A DNA stretch of 64,000 nt, taken from the NCBI GenBank assembly GCA_963756715.1, contig CAVWOV010000041.1, forward strand, positions 90,137-154,136. Direction: 5' to 3'. Position 1 is the first letter of the stretch. Each line of letters starts with the position of its first letter. This document shows, piece after piece, positions 1 to 7,067 of the stretch. The notes under the pieces are model-generated. The model made no database searches. It saw nothing but the letters and a program-made list of their open reading frames with translations, and was not told the origin of the DNA. Source of the DNA: VAZQ01 sp963756715 (lineage in GTDB: Bacteria > Pseudomonadota > Alphaproteobacteria > Rhizobiales > Xanthobacteraceae). A program made the position numbers and the translations under genes.

Positions 1-215
1 GCGCCTGCTGGCGAGCCTTCGGCGAAGGCTCCGCCTGCCGGCAGCAACCCGTACAGAGCCGTGAAAACCGTATAGGCGAAGGCGCGGAATCCGCCGCGCT
101 GCGGATGAGCCCCAAAGCCCTCCACGGTGATCCGGATCGCGTCCGGCATACCCGCTTGCCCCACTTCGCCGCATTCGACCGCAGTCAGGGTGACCACGGT
201 TGGATCGGGCCGCAC
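1..215 (-). CDS. Possible 5' part of an unrecognised gene, cut by the window edge
   Basis: A GTG at 215 preceded by a GGAGG-like stretch opens a frame of 71 codons that stays open to the window edge, with about 73% G or C at third positions, as expected for coding DNA here. I recognise no family. On the opposite strand, bases 1-75 are also open and end in TAG with an Ala/Pro-rich tail, which could equally be the C-terminus of a gene entering from the left. The two cannot both be right, and 215 bases are too few to decide. Confidence 0.22.
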   Translation of the reverse strand, partial: MRPDPTVVTLTAVECGEVGQAGMPDAIRITVEGFGAHPQRGGFRAFAYTVFTALYGLLPAGGAFAEGSPAG

Positions 216-424
216 GGCGGTGCCTCCTCCGCCGCACAACCGCGAATCAAGCCACTTTAACTCCAAGAGGAATCAGTTCGTAAGAGTCCAGATCGTGAAC
301 GGGGGTGCTTGTGACATTCATGCCAGCCTGATTGACGATTCCGCTGTGGCGAGCAGGCCGATGACGGCACGCTTCATGAATTCCTCCCAGGCTGCTTCTT
401 GCGCATCCCTGACGGGGGCGGAAA
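216..424 (-). other. Gap after the aldolase gene with a truncated mini-ORF (318..377)
   Basis: Downstream of the aldolase gene a strong GGGAGG site sits 5 bases before an ATG at 377, but the frame gives only 19 residues (MKRAVIGLLATA...) before TGA at 318. An ATG overlapping that TGA opens a second 24-codon frame. The first residues resemble the start of a signal peptide, so this may be the remnant or a frameshifted start of an exported binding-protein gene. Nothing else is visible in the gap. Confidence 0.25.
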
Positions 425-1285
425 TTATGCCCGTCCCGTGTGCTTGCGCGCCGCTTCGAGATGGCCGTAATTCTGCACCGGCGCGCACATCAGGAAGCGG
501 TAGCCCTCCTTGACGATACGCTCGGCATTGCCGGTCTCGACGTGCGGATGGCCAACCACAACGTTGTGCTTCTTGCAGGTGTCGACCACGCGCTTCATCC
601 ACTCCAGCACCACCTTGTGCTCGTACTGCCGCGGATAACCGAGTTCCTGCGAAAGGTCGCCCTCCCCGATCAGGATTGCGCCGATGCCCGGCACGTTCTT
701 GAGCATGTCGTCGAGATTGTCGACGCCGCGGGTGTCCTCGATCTGCAAAATACAAAAGATTTCGCCCTGCGGATTGAGCGGCCAGACGTCGGCCTTCTGG
801 TAATACTCCTGCTGGCCGATCCCCCAGTAGCGCGCCGCCGCGGTCGGGCCGTCGCCGCGGATGCCGGCCGGCTCGTAGAGCGATGCGTTCTTCAGCTTCG
901 GATAGCGGCAGGCGCCGACCGCGTTGGCGGCTTCCTCGACTGTCGAGATGTGCGGAAACACGACGCCATAGCAGCCCATGTCGAGCGCCTGCTTGGCGTG
1001 CCATTGCGCCATCTCGACCCCGTTCACCGGGATGCGAACCATTGGCGTCACCGGCGGCACCAGCCCCGCCTTGGCGATCTGCGCGCGGTTGAGCATGTAT
1101 TGCAGGCAGTCGCGCAGCAGGCGGCCGTCCCACGGATTGTGCTCCATTTCGAACACGCAGCCATCGAATTTGGAGGCGCTCATCGCGATCGCCGAATTGA
1201 TTTCGGCGGGGGCGAAGCACGTCAGCGAGTGCTGGCCCGCTTCGAGGGCACGGATAACGTTATTCAGGCGCGGCAGATCGGCCAT
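425..1285 (-). CDS. HpcH/HpaI-family aldolase/lyase
   Basis: The 286-residue product has the TIM-barrel layout of the HpcH/HpaI class II pyruvate aldolases, which cleave 4-hydroxy-2-oxo acids using a divalent metal. Family marks are the EMEHNPWD segment near residue 46, QIEDTRG in the second half, where the Glu is a metal ligand in the family, and GEGDLSQELG, which corresponds to the usual GxxDLSxxLG loop. The ATG at 1285 follows a GGAG site. It is divergent from the LigJ-like gene, and with that gene and the extradiol dioxygenase at 3476 it fits a late step of aromatic ring-cleavage catabolism; the actual substrate cannot be read from sequence. Confidence 0.85.
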   Translation of the reverse strand: MADLPRLNNVIRALEAGQHSLTCFAPAEINSAIAMSASKFDGCVFEMEHNPWDGRLLRDCLQYMLNRAQIAKAGLVPPVTPMVRIPVNGVEMAQWHAKQALDMGCYGVVFPHISTVEEAANAVGACRYPKLKNASLYEPAGIRGDGPTAAARYWGIGQQEYYQKADVWPLNPQGEIFCILQIEDTRGVDNLDDMLKNVPGIGAILIGEGDLSQELGYPRQYEHKVVLEWMKRVVDTCKKHNVVVGHPHVETGNAERIVKEGYRFLMCAPVQNYGHLEAARKHTGRA

Positions 1286-1301
1286 ATTTGGAGGTCTCCC
1301 A

Positions 1302-1376
1302 AGTGTGGCGGTTCAAAAGTCCGCATCATTCTCGCGGCGAGTCCGGAATGCGGACTTCTGAACCAAGCCACACTAG
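1302..1376. repeat. Palindromic repeat of the AGTGT...ACACT family, copy A
   Basis: Two arms of about 25 bases (AGTGTGGCGGTTCA..., then TGAACC..GCCACACT) face each other around a loop of about 20 bases. It is adjacent to copy B and shares the core pattern GGTTC-GA-GTCCGCAT with copies B and C, although its termini read GTGGC rather than GTCCC. It lies between two divergent genes and could fold as a long hairpin in either transcript. Confidence 0.7.
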
Positions 1377-1388
1377 ATCATTAAGTTG

Positions 1389-1462
1389 CTAGTGTCCTTC
1401 GATTCCGAAGTTCGCAGATGGGGTGCCGCACGATGATGCGAACTTCGGAATCGGGACACTAG
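1389..1462. repeat. Palindromic repeat of the CTAGTGTCC...GGACACTAG family, copy B
   Basis: The 74-base element begins CTAGTGTCC and ends GGGACACTAG. The arms (GATTCCGAAGTTCGCA and its complement) pair almost perfectly around a short loop containing GATG on both sides. It ends about 118 bases before the LigJ-like start codon, so it may lie in the 5' leader of that gene. A third copy is at 61548. Confidence 0.75.
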
Positions 1463-1579
1463 GGACGGCCGGCATCCTATCAGATCGCAATCCGGATTTG
1501 ACAATGCCGCGCCGGACCGTAGCATCCGCGCGAAACCTCCCCCCTCACGGGCTTCTGCCCACCAGCAGCGACGGTAGCA

Positions 1580-2617
1580 ATGATTATCGATTGTCACGGC
1601 CACTACACGACCGAGCCCAAGGACCTGCACCGTTTTCGCAAGGACCAGACCGAGGCGGTGAAGAACAAGACGCCGCTGCCCGCGCGGGCGGGGCTGAAAA
1701 TGTCGGACGACGAAATCCGTGCGAGCATCGAGGGCGCGCAACTCAAGCTGCAGCGCGAGCGTGGCACCGATCTGACGATTTTCTCGCCGCGCGCTTCCGG
1801 CATGGGTCATCACATCGGCGACTTCGCGGTGTCGCAGGAGTGGACGGAGATCTGCAACGACCTGATCCACCGGGTTTGCACGCTGTTCCCGAAAAACTTC
1901 ATCGGCGTTTGCCAGCTTCCGCAGACCCAAGGGGAATCGCCGACCTCGTCGATCAAGGAGCTTGAGCGCTGCGTGAAGGAGCTTGGCTTCGTCGGCTGCA
2001 ACCTCAATCCCGATCCCTCTGGCGGTTACTTCAATGCGCCGCCGCTCACCGACAAATGGTGGTATCCGTTCTACGAGAAGATGATCGAGCTCGACGTGCC
2101 GGCGATGATCCACGTCTCCGGCTGCTGCAATCCGGCGCAGCACACCACCGGCTCGTATTACCTCAACGCCGACACCATGGCGGTGATGCAGCTTATCCTC
2201 TCCGATGTGTTCAAGGATTTCCCCAAGCTCAAGCTCATCGTTCCGCACGGTGGCGGCGCGGTGCCGTACCATTGGGGACGCTTCCGCGGCATCGCGCTCG
2301 ATAACAAGCGTCCGGAGCTCGCCGAGATCATGGGCAATAACATCTATTTCGACACCTGCGTCTACCACCAGCCCGGTGTCGACCTGCTCACCAAGGTGGT
2401 GCCGGTCGACAACATCCTCTTTGCTTCGGAGATGGTCGGCGCCGTGAAGGGCATCGACCCAAAGACCGGGTTCAATTTCGACGACACCAAGCGCTATGTT
2501 GAAGGGACGCCGAACCTCTCCGCTGCCGACAAGCAGAAGGTGTTTGAAGGCAACGCCCTGAAGGTCTATCCGCGGCTGAAGGCGCAGATCGAGAAGCAGG
2601 CAAGGGTGAATGCGTAG
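1580..2617 (+). CDS. Amidohydrolase-family 4-oxalomesaconate hydratase (LigJ-like)
   Basis: The 345-residue protein opens MIIDCHGH, the metal-binding CxGH start of amidohydrolase-2 family enzymes, and continues with HVSG near residue 178, PHGGGAVPYHWGRF near 222 and FASEMVGAVKGIDPKTG near 287. Length and these blocks match LigJ, which hydrates 4-oxalomesaconate to 4-carboxy-4-hydroxy-2-oxoadipate in protocatechuate 4,5-cleavage. The HpcH/HpaI aldolase on the other strand would be a reasonable next step. LigJ identity is by remembered family pattern; a related decarboxylase of the same superfamily remains possible. The first Met is preceded by only a weak purine stretch. Confidence 0.78.
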   Translation: MIIDCHGHYTTEPKDLHRFRKDQTEAVKNKTPLPARAGLKMSDDEIRASIEGAQLKLQRERGTDLTIFSPRASGMGHHIGDFAVSQEWTEICNDLIHRVCTLFPKNFIGVCQLPQTQGESPTSSIKELERCVKELGFVGCNLNPDPSGGYFNAPPLTDKWWYPFYEKMIELDVPAMIHVSGCCNPAQHTTGSYYLNADTMAVMQLILSDVFKDFPKLKLIVPHGGGAVPYHWGRFRGIALDNKRPELAEIMGNNIYFDTCVYHQPGVDLLTKVVPVDNILFASEMVGAVKGIDPKTGFNFDDTKRYVEGTPNLSAADKQKVFEGNALKVYPRLKAQIEKQARVNA

Positions 2618-2646
2618 CGACTGCGTGCCGCGGCGGCGGCAACACG

Positions 2647-3084
2647 TCAGCGCGCCGGCATCGCCGGCACCTGCCACTTCAGGCCGGGGAAGCGCGCATA
2701 ATCGCGATCGAACGTGATCCACTCGCAGCCCCATTCGATCGCGAGCGCCGCGAACCAGGCGTCGGTGACGCGCGGCCCGCGCGTTTCGGTCTCGACGCAG
2801 AGCCGACGGAAGATATCCCAGTGCCGCTCGCCCGGCTCGACGATCTGACAATTGGGCTGATCGAGCAGGTAATCGCAGAACCTGAAGGCGTCGGCGAGCG
2901 GGCTTGGGATCGCGTAGGTGCGGCGGTTTGTGGTGACCCGCACAAGTGCGCACAGAGCGAGCGGAGAAATCCCGAAGCGGGCATCGCTGGCGACGGCGTC
3001 GGTCAGCCAGGCGCGGCAGAGCTCGTGTTGTGGGACCTCCGGACGAAAGGCGTAGATCAGGACGTTGACGTCCGGCAGGATCAT
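2647..3084 (-). CDS. VapC-like PIN-domain toxin
   Basis: The 145-residue protein has the PIN start MILPDVNVLIYAF (Asp5), the middle block RVTDAWFAALAIEWG and the C-terminal FDRDYARFPGL, all typical of VapC ribonucleases. Its start overlaps the stop of the antitoxin gene (ATGA), the usual toxin-antitoxin coupling. One oddity is the helix that normally carries a conserved acid: here it reads GISPLALCALVRV, with Pro where relatives have Glu. If that residue is needed, activity could be reduced. The module separates two aromatic-catabolism genes and probably inserted there. Confidence 0.85.
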   Translation of the reverse strand: MILPDVNVLIYAFRPEVPQHELCRAWLTDAVASDARFGISPLALCALVRVTTNRRTYAIPSPLADAFRFCDYLLDQPNCQIVEPGERHWDIFRRLCVETETRGPRVTDAWFAALAIEWGCEWITFDRDYARFPGLKWQVPAMPAR

Positions 3085-3359
3085 CAGAAGTGCTTCATCC
3101 GCTCGACGTATTCGAGGTCTTCCATCTCCTGGATCGCCGCCGAATCCGAGATGTCTATTCCCGGAGCCGGCCCGCCCACGACCGAGCTGACCGGCAGCTC
3201 AACCTTGCGCTTTGCCGACTTGCCCCTTTGCGGCTCGCCCACGGCCATCCGCAGCCCGTCCTCGATCAAGGAGGTCAGCGTGCGGCCTTCCGCAGCAGCC
3301 TTGCGTTTGGCGCGGTTGAGCAGGTCTTTGGGAAGGCGGACAGTGGTGCGCTCGATCAT
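3084..3359 (-). CDS. VapB-like ribbon-helix-helix antitoxin
   Basis: The 91-residue protein starts MIERTTVRLPKDLLNRAKRKA, the N-terminal beta strand and helices of an Arc/MetJ-type DNA-binding domain, followed by an acidic tail (residues 60-91) of the kind that wraps a PIN toxin. The gene ends by overlapping the toxin start. The start codon lies at the edge of a perfect 16-base palindrome with no Shine-Dalgarno site and an in-frame stop just upstream, so translation may be leaderless or nearly so. Autorepression through the palindrome is expected for the family. Confidence 0.82.
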   Translation of the reverse strand: MIERTTVRLPKDLLNRAKRKAAAEGRTLTSLIEDGLRMAVGEPQRGKSAKRKVELPVSSVVGGPAPGIDISDSAAIQEMEDLEYVERMKHF

Positions 3360-3393
3360 ATGTCATGACATATCGATGATATGTCGATATGTC
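3358..3393. promoter_or_regulatory. Operator of the vapBC-like operon
   Basis: Bases 3358-3373 read ATATGTCATGACATAT, a perfect palindrome overlapping the antitoxin start codon. It is followed by two tandem copies of GATATGTC (3378-3385 and 3386-3393), giving four ATATGTC half-sites in 36 bases. This is the array expected for cooperative binding by ribbon-helix-helix dimers. Confidence 0.7.
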
Positions 3394-3475
3394 AACCGGG
3401 TCGAGCGCGACCTTGCCGGCCCACGGCCTCCCTCGTATCATTCACGCCGCCAACGGAACCACATTAGGGGCCAGC

Positions 3476-4501
3476 ATGAGCGCCCAGGATACCGGCATCA
3501 CAGGCCTCGGCTATATCGGCGTCCGCGCAAAGGACCTGGGTGACTGGAGCAGCTACGCCAGGAATTTCCTCGGCATGGAGCAGCTCGACAAGAGCCACTC
3601 CAGCCTCGCCTTCCGCATGGACGACCGCAAGCAACGCCTCGTCGTCGATGCCGACGGCGGCCAGGGCATCGGCTTCTTCGGCTGGGAAGTCGCCGACGCC
3701 GCTACGCTTGATGCGCTGGCGGCGCGGATCGAAGCGGCGGGAACCAAAGTGGCGCGCGGCTCGCGCGCGCTTGCCGACGAGCGGTGCGTTACCGACTTAA
3801 TCGTGCTCAACGATCCTGCCGGCAACCGGCTTGAGATCTTCCACGGCGCGCAAATTGCTGCCGACCCGTTCCGGCCCGGCCGCAACATTTCAGGCTTCCG
3901 CACCGGGCCGCTCGGCATGGGCCACGTGGTTATGCACTTCGAACGCATCGCCGACGTGATGTCATTTTATCAGGACGTTCTGGAGTTCAAACTCAGCGAT
4001 TACTGGACGCGGCCGTTCCCGGCTTATTTTTTCCACGTCAATTCGCGCCATCACTCGATCGCGTTCGTCGAGAGCGGCATCAACATGGTCCACCACATGA
4101 TGGTGGAGCTCTTTAGCTTCGATGATGTGGGTCAGGGCTACGACCTCGCGCTTGCCGATCCCGAGAAGGTCGGCGTCACGCTTGGCCGCCATTCGGGCGA
4201 CTACGTCACGTCGTTCTACACCTGGAATCCATCAGGCTTTCTGGTCGAGTATGGCTGGGGCGGGCAGGTCATCGACGATCGCACTTGGACGCCCTTCGAG
4301 CGCAAGTTCGGCCCGAGCTTCTGGGGTCATGAGCGCCGCTGGATGTCGGCGGAGAAGAAAGAGGAATCGCGCCTGCTCTGCATTGAGGCCGCCCAAGCCG
4401 GACAGCGCAAGCCCGTGCAAGTGATCGAGGGCAACTACAATCGCATGCCCGGTGTCTGTCCCTGGTGGGACAGCATGAAGCAGGATCGGCGCGCGGGCTG
4501 A
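3476..4501 (+). CDS. Type I extradiol ring-cleavage dioxygenase (VOC, BphC-like)
   Basis: The 341-residue protein has two vicinal-oxygen-chelate modules. The Fe(II) ligands of the BphC family are in place: His150 (GMGHVVM), His207 (VHHMMVE) and Glu258 (SGFLVEYGW), with the active-site GRHSGDYVTSFY block around residues 237-248. It should cleave a catechol-type ring next to a hydroxyl group. I chose the ATG at 3476 because the protein then starts right before the first module; an upstream in-frame ATG at 3389 adds a tail without homology that would run into the vapBC operator. It may belong with the aldolase and LigJ-like genes, from which the toxin-antitoxin module separates it. Confidence 0.87.
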   Translation: MSAQDTGITGLGYIGVRAKDLGDWSSYARNFLGMEQLDKSHSSLAFRMDDRKQRLVVDADGGQGIGFFGWEVADAATLDALAARIEAAGTKVARGSRALADERCVTDLIVLNDPAGNRLEIFHGAQIAADPFRPGRNISGFRTGPLGMGHVVMHFERIADVMSFYQDVLEFKLSDYWTRPFPAYFFHVNSRHHSIAFVESGINMVHHMMVELFSFDDVGQGYDLALADPEKVGVTLGRHSGDYVTSFYTWNPSGFLVEYGWGGQVIDDRTWTPFERKFGPSFWGHERRWMSAEKKEESRLLCIEAAQAGQRKPVQVIEGNYNRMPGVCPWWDSMKQDRRAG

Positions 4502-4589
4502 TCGCATTCCAACAAAAGCGCGGACCTGTCTCGCGTTCGCATAACACGCGTGCACGGTCTGCGCGTCTCACCTTGCGGCGTAATCGGGT

Positions 4590-5009
4590 TCAGGCGCCGG
4601 ACGTCCGCAGGCCTTCGGCTGTATGGGTCAATTCCTCGATATTGATGCGTGCAAGCGCCGTTGAGAATGCCCGTTCCGCCTGCGCGAGCGCGGGCTCGAC
4701 CACATCGTTCAGCAGAACGGAACCGGCAGCGCGTGGCTCACCTGGCTCATCCGCGCCTGCCGCGCGCAGAATATCGTCGGCCGTGATGCGGTGTCGTTCA
4801 CGGGCGAGCTCATAACCGCCCCGCGGTCCGCGAATCCCCTTGAGGATGCCGTGCCGCACCAGCGACTGCAGCACGGGCTCGAGATGGCGCGGTGGCAGAT
4901 GGTGGCGATTGGCCAGCGCCTTGGCGGCGACCGGTCGACCTCGCGCATTGAGCGCGATGTCAATGACCGCGGCGATGGCCAAGATGCCTTTGCGAGGCAG
5001 TAGCGGCAT
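4590..5009 (-). CDS. Rrf2-family transcriptional regulator
   Basis: The 139-residue protein has the Rrf2 winged helix: start LPRKGILAIAAVIDIAL, recognition region LPPRHLEPVLQSLVRHGILKGIRGPRGGYELAR, and dimerisation helix in the C-terminal half. The three-cysteine Fe-S cluster motif of IscR, NsrR and RirA is absent, so it is not a cluster-bearing sensor of those types. It reads toward the dioxygenase gene. A dyad 63 bases upstream of its start codon suggests autoregulation. The target pathway is unknown. Confidence 0.85.
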   Translation of the reverse strand: MPLLPRKGILAIAAVIDIALNARGRPVAAKALANRHHLPPRHLEPVLQSLVRHGILKGIRGPRGGYELARERHRITADDILRAAGADEPGEPRAAGSVLLNDVVEPALAQAERAFSTALARINIEELTHTAEGLRTSGA

Positions 5010-5071
5010 GAAGTGGTCCGCGAGGTGACGACCGAAAATGAAGGGACTATGGCTTTGGATGGTATAGCGCT

Positions 5072-5090
5072 ACCTTTAGACTAAGGTCTA
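5072..5090. promoter_or_regulatory. Dyad upstream of the Rrf2 gene
   Basis: The stretch ACCTTTAGACTAAGGTCTAG contains two overlapping dyads, ACCTTTAG/CTAAGGT with one extra T, and TAGAC-taag-GTCTA. It lies in the short gap before the Rrf2 gene and overlaps the stop codon of dut, so it is a candidate Rrf2 autoregulatory site. Confidence 0.45.
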
Positions 5091-5570
5091 GTCCCGTCCG
5101 ACGGTTCCTCCGGGCGCTGTGCCTGTAGAACCAAAACCCCCAGCTCCCCGTGGCGTTTCATCGAGGCTTGCAGCCTCGCAAATCGTAGCTTGCATTGTAG
5201 CCGCGATGACCAATTGCGCAATCCGCATGCCACGTTCAACTGTGAACAATATGCTGCCGAGATTGACCAGGATGACCAGGATTTCGCCGCGATAATCGGC
5301 GTCGATCGTGCCCGGTGAATTGAGCACGGTGACGCCATGCCGCAGCGCCAAACCGGAGCGCGGCCTTACCTGCCCTTCGTTTCCGGCTGGAATTGCAACG
5401 CAAATACCGGTTGGGATGGCGGCACGCTCACCCGGCGCAATGACGATTGGTGCATCTGCCGGTACCGCCGCGAGCAGGTCCAGCCCTGCGGCGAACGCGC
5501 TCTGATAGGCCGGCAAGGGCAGATTGGTGCCATGCGGCAATCGCATAACGCGAAGCTCGACTTTGGTCAT
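5088..5570 (-). CDS. dut: dUTP diphosphatase
   Basis: The 160-residue protein carries the five trimeric dUTPase motifs: AGLDLLA, RPRSGLAL, SPGTIDADYRGEI (with the catalytic Asp), the short GMRIAQLV block, and the C-terminal RGAGGFGSTG flap. It hydrolyses dUTP to dUMP, keeping uracil out of DNA and supplying dTMP synthesis. The ATG at 5570 overlaps the natural coaBC stop (ATGA at 5570-5567), an arrangement common in alphaproteobacteria. As read, the upstream coaBC frame runs into dut because of a one-base indel, which makes a false 560-codon fusion. Confidence 0.93.
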   Translation of the reverse strand: MTKVELRVMRLPHGTNLPLPAYQSAFAAGLDLLAAVPADAPIVIAPGERAAIPTGICVAIPAGNEGQVRPRSGLALRHGVTVLNSPGTIDADYRGEILVILVNLGSILFTVERGMRIAQLVIAATMQATICEAASLDETPRGAGGFGSTGTAPGGTVGRD

Positions 5571-6770
5571 CGCGACCCTCGCGTGAGCGCGCCCGCAATA
5601 TGGCTGACCAGCGCACGCGCGACCTCGTCCTTCGATTGCGGAGGCCAAGATTTCGACGCCGCTCGCCGTGACGATATGGACCGTGTTGCGATCGCCGCCC
5701 ATGACGCCAGAGTCCGCCGACACGTCATTGGCGACGATCCAGTCACAGCCCTTGCGGGCAAGCTTTGCCTTCGCGTGCGCAATCAGTTGATCAGTCTCGG
5801 CGGCGAATCCGATCACCAGACGTGGCCGGCCGGATTTGCGGTGCGCGATGGTCGCGAGGATGTCGGGGTTCTCGACCAAACTGAGTTTCGGCGCGCCGCC
5901 ATTCTGCTTCTTGATCTTGCCGGCGTTTGGCTGCTCGACCCGCCAATCGGCGACCGCAGCAGCGAACACCGCCACGTCGGCGGGCAGCGCTTTGGCAACC
6001 GCGTCGAGCATGTCCCGCGCAGTCTCGACTCGCACCACCTTGACGCCAGCCGGATCGGGCACATTGACCGGGCCCGACACCAGCGTCACTGCGGCTCCTG
6101 CTGCTGCTGCTGCTGCTGCTATTGCATGGCCCTGTTTTCCCGATGAACGGTTAGCGATGTAGCGCACCGGATCGATCGGCTCGTGCGTCGGGCCCGAGGT
6201 CACTACCACTCGTTTGCCCGCGAGCGGCATGTCCCCGGCTGCTTGCTGGAGAAACGGCTCCGCGGCCGCCGCTATCTCCAACGGCTCTGCCATACGGCCG
6301 GTACCGGCCTCGCCGCGTTCCGCCATTTCGCCAGCGTTCGGGCCGATTATCGCAATGCCATCCTGCCTGAGCTGCGCCAGATTGCGCTGTGTCGCCGGAT
6401 GGCCCCACATCCGCGGATTCATCGCCGGGGCAATCAGCACCGGCCGATCGGTCGCTAACAGCACCGCGGAGGCGAGGTCGTCGGCGTGGCCGCCCGTCAT
6501 CTTGGCCATGAGGTCGGCGGTTGCGGGCGCCACGATGATCAGATCGGTCTCGCGCGCCAACCTGATGTGGCCGACATCGAATTCGGTCGCGGCGTCGAAC
6601 AGATCGGTGAAGACCCGTTCGCCTGCAAGTGCGCCGGCCGCGAGCGGTGTTACGAATTGCTGCGCGGCCGCAGTCAGGATGCAACGCACGGTGCCGCCGC
6701 GCTCCTTCAGCCGGCGGATGAGATCGAGCGATTTATAGGCCGCAATGCCGCCGCCGATGATCAGCAGCAC
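5567..6770 (-). pseudogene. coaBC: Phosphopantothenoylcysteine decarboxylase / phosphopantothenate-cysteine ligase (one-base shift near 5652)
   Basis: CoaBC makes 4'-phosphopantetheine from phosphopantothenate and cysteine. The flavoprotein CoaC part starts LLIIGGGIAAYKS and has the PAMNPRMW loop; the CoaB part has TSGPTHEPIDPVRYIANRSSG and later ENPDILATIA. Near the end the frame shifts: GVEI should read GVESWPPQSKDEVARAL, restored by removing one A from an AAA run (TTT at 5651-5653 on the + strand), after which the gene ends in TGA overlapping the dut start. The first codon seen here, GTG at 6770, falls directly on the first beta strand. The frame is open well upstream (PETRRRRVLLIIGG), so the true N-terminus probably lies further up; see the next entry. 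Confidence 0.85.
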
Positions 6771-7009
6771 GCGGCGGCGGCGGGTCTCTGGCTCACTTTT
6801 CGGCTCGTGGTGAGCTTCCGGGTCGACGCCCGAGCGGCGCCGACCTTGCGATTTCGCTTTCCGGCCGGCGCCTTCATCTCGGGTCCGGCCGCGGCCTGGC
6901 GGAGAATGGTGCGCGCTTCATCCTCCATCGAACGGCCATTCTGCGCCGCCCGCAATCGCAAACGCGTCTTAGTGTCGTCGTCGAGTTGGCGGATGGTAAG
7001 GCTGGCCAT
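6761..7009 (-). CDS. FitA-like ribbon-helix-helix DNA-binding protein or N-terminal domain of CoaBC
   Basis: The 82-residue frame begins MASLTIRQLDDDTKTRLRL and continues AAQNGRSMEDEARTILRQA, the classic FitA-type antitoxin fold, followed by a basic tail. No PIN toxin follows; the next gene is coaBC, overlapping by 10 bases in another frame. The coaBC frame is open through the basic tail region, so a single indel would join the two into one RHH-CoaBC protein. With many one-base errors in this window, a fusion is at least as likely as two genes. A perfect palindrome lies 33-58 bases upstream of the start codon. Confidence 0.75.
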   Translation of the reverse strand: MASLTIRQLDDDTKTRLRLRAAQNGRSMEDEARTILRQAAAGPEMKAPAGKRNRKVGAARASTRKLTTSRKVSQRPAAAACC

Positions 7010-7041
7010 CGAAATCCCGCTTTCGGCCCCAGAATAGCGGA

Positions 7042-7067
7042 TGATTGCAATGCAATCAATGCAATCA
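7042..7067. promoter_or_regulatory. Palindromic operator upstream of the FitA-like/coaBC unit
   Basis: TGATTGCA (7042-7049), one A, then TGCAATCA (7051-7058) form a perfect 8-1-8 inverted repeat, and TGCAATCA recurs at 7060-7067. The array overlaps the last codons of ubiB and sits in the promoter position of the FitA-like frame, which is where RHH antitoxins bind to repress themselves. Confidence 0.65.

Noticed and set aside
1373..2953. 526-codon open frame on the minus strand across the LigJ-like and VapC genes
   Set aside because: It is antisense to the well-supported LigJ-like gene; the sequence is His/Arg/Val-rich shadow text typical of high-GC antisense frames, and the VapC match lies in a different frame.
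6084..6125. CTG/GCT triplet run as a CRISPR or microsatellite of interest
   Set aside because: It is a run of alanine codons (GCA/GCT type) within the CoaB part of coaBC; no spacer-repeat structure is present.
5088..6770. A natural CoaBC-Dut fusion of 560 residues
   Set aside because: The junction text is out of frame with both families; removing one A at 5652 restores the CoaBC C-terminus with a stop overlapping the dut ATG, the usual arrangement.
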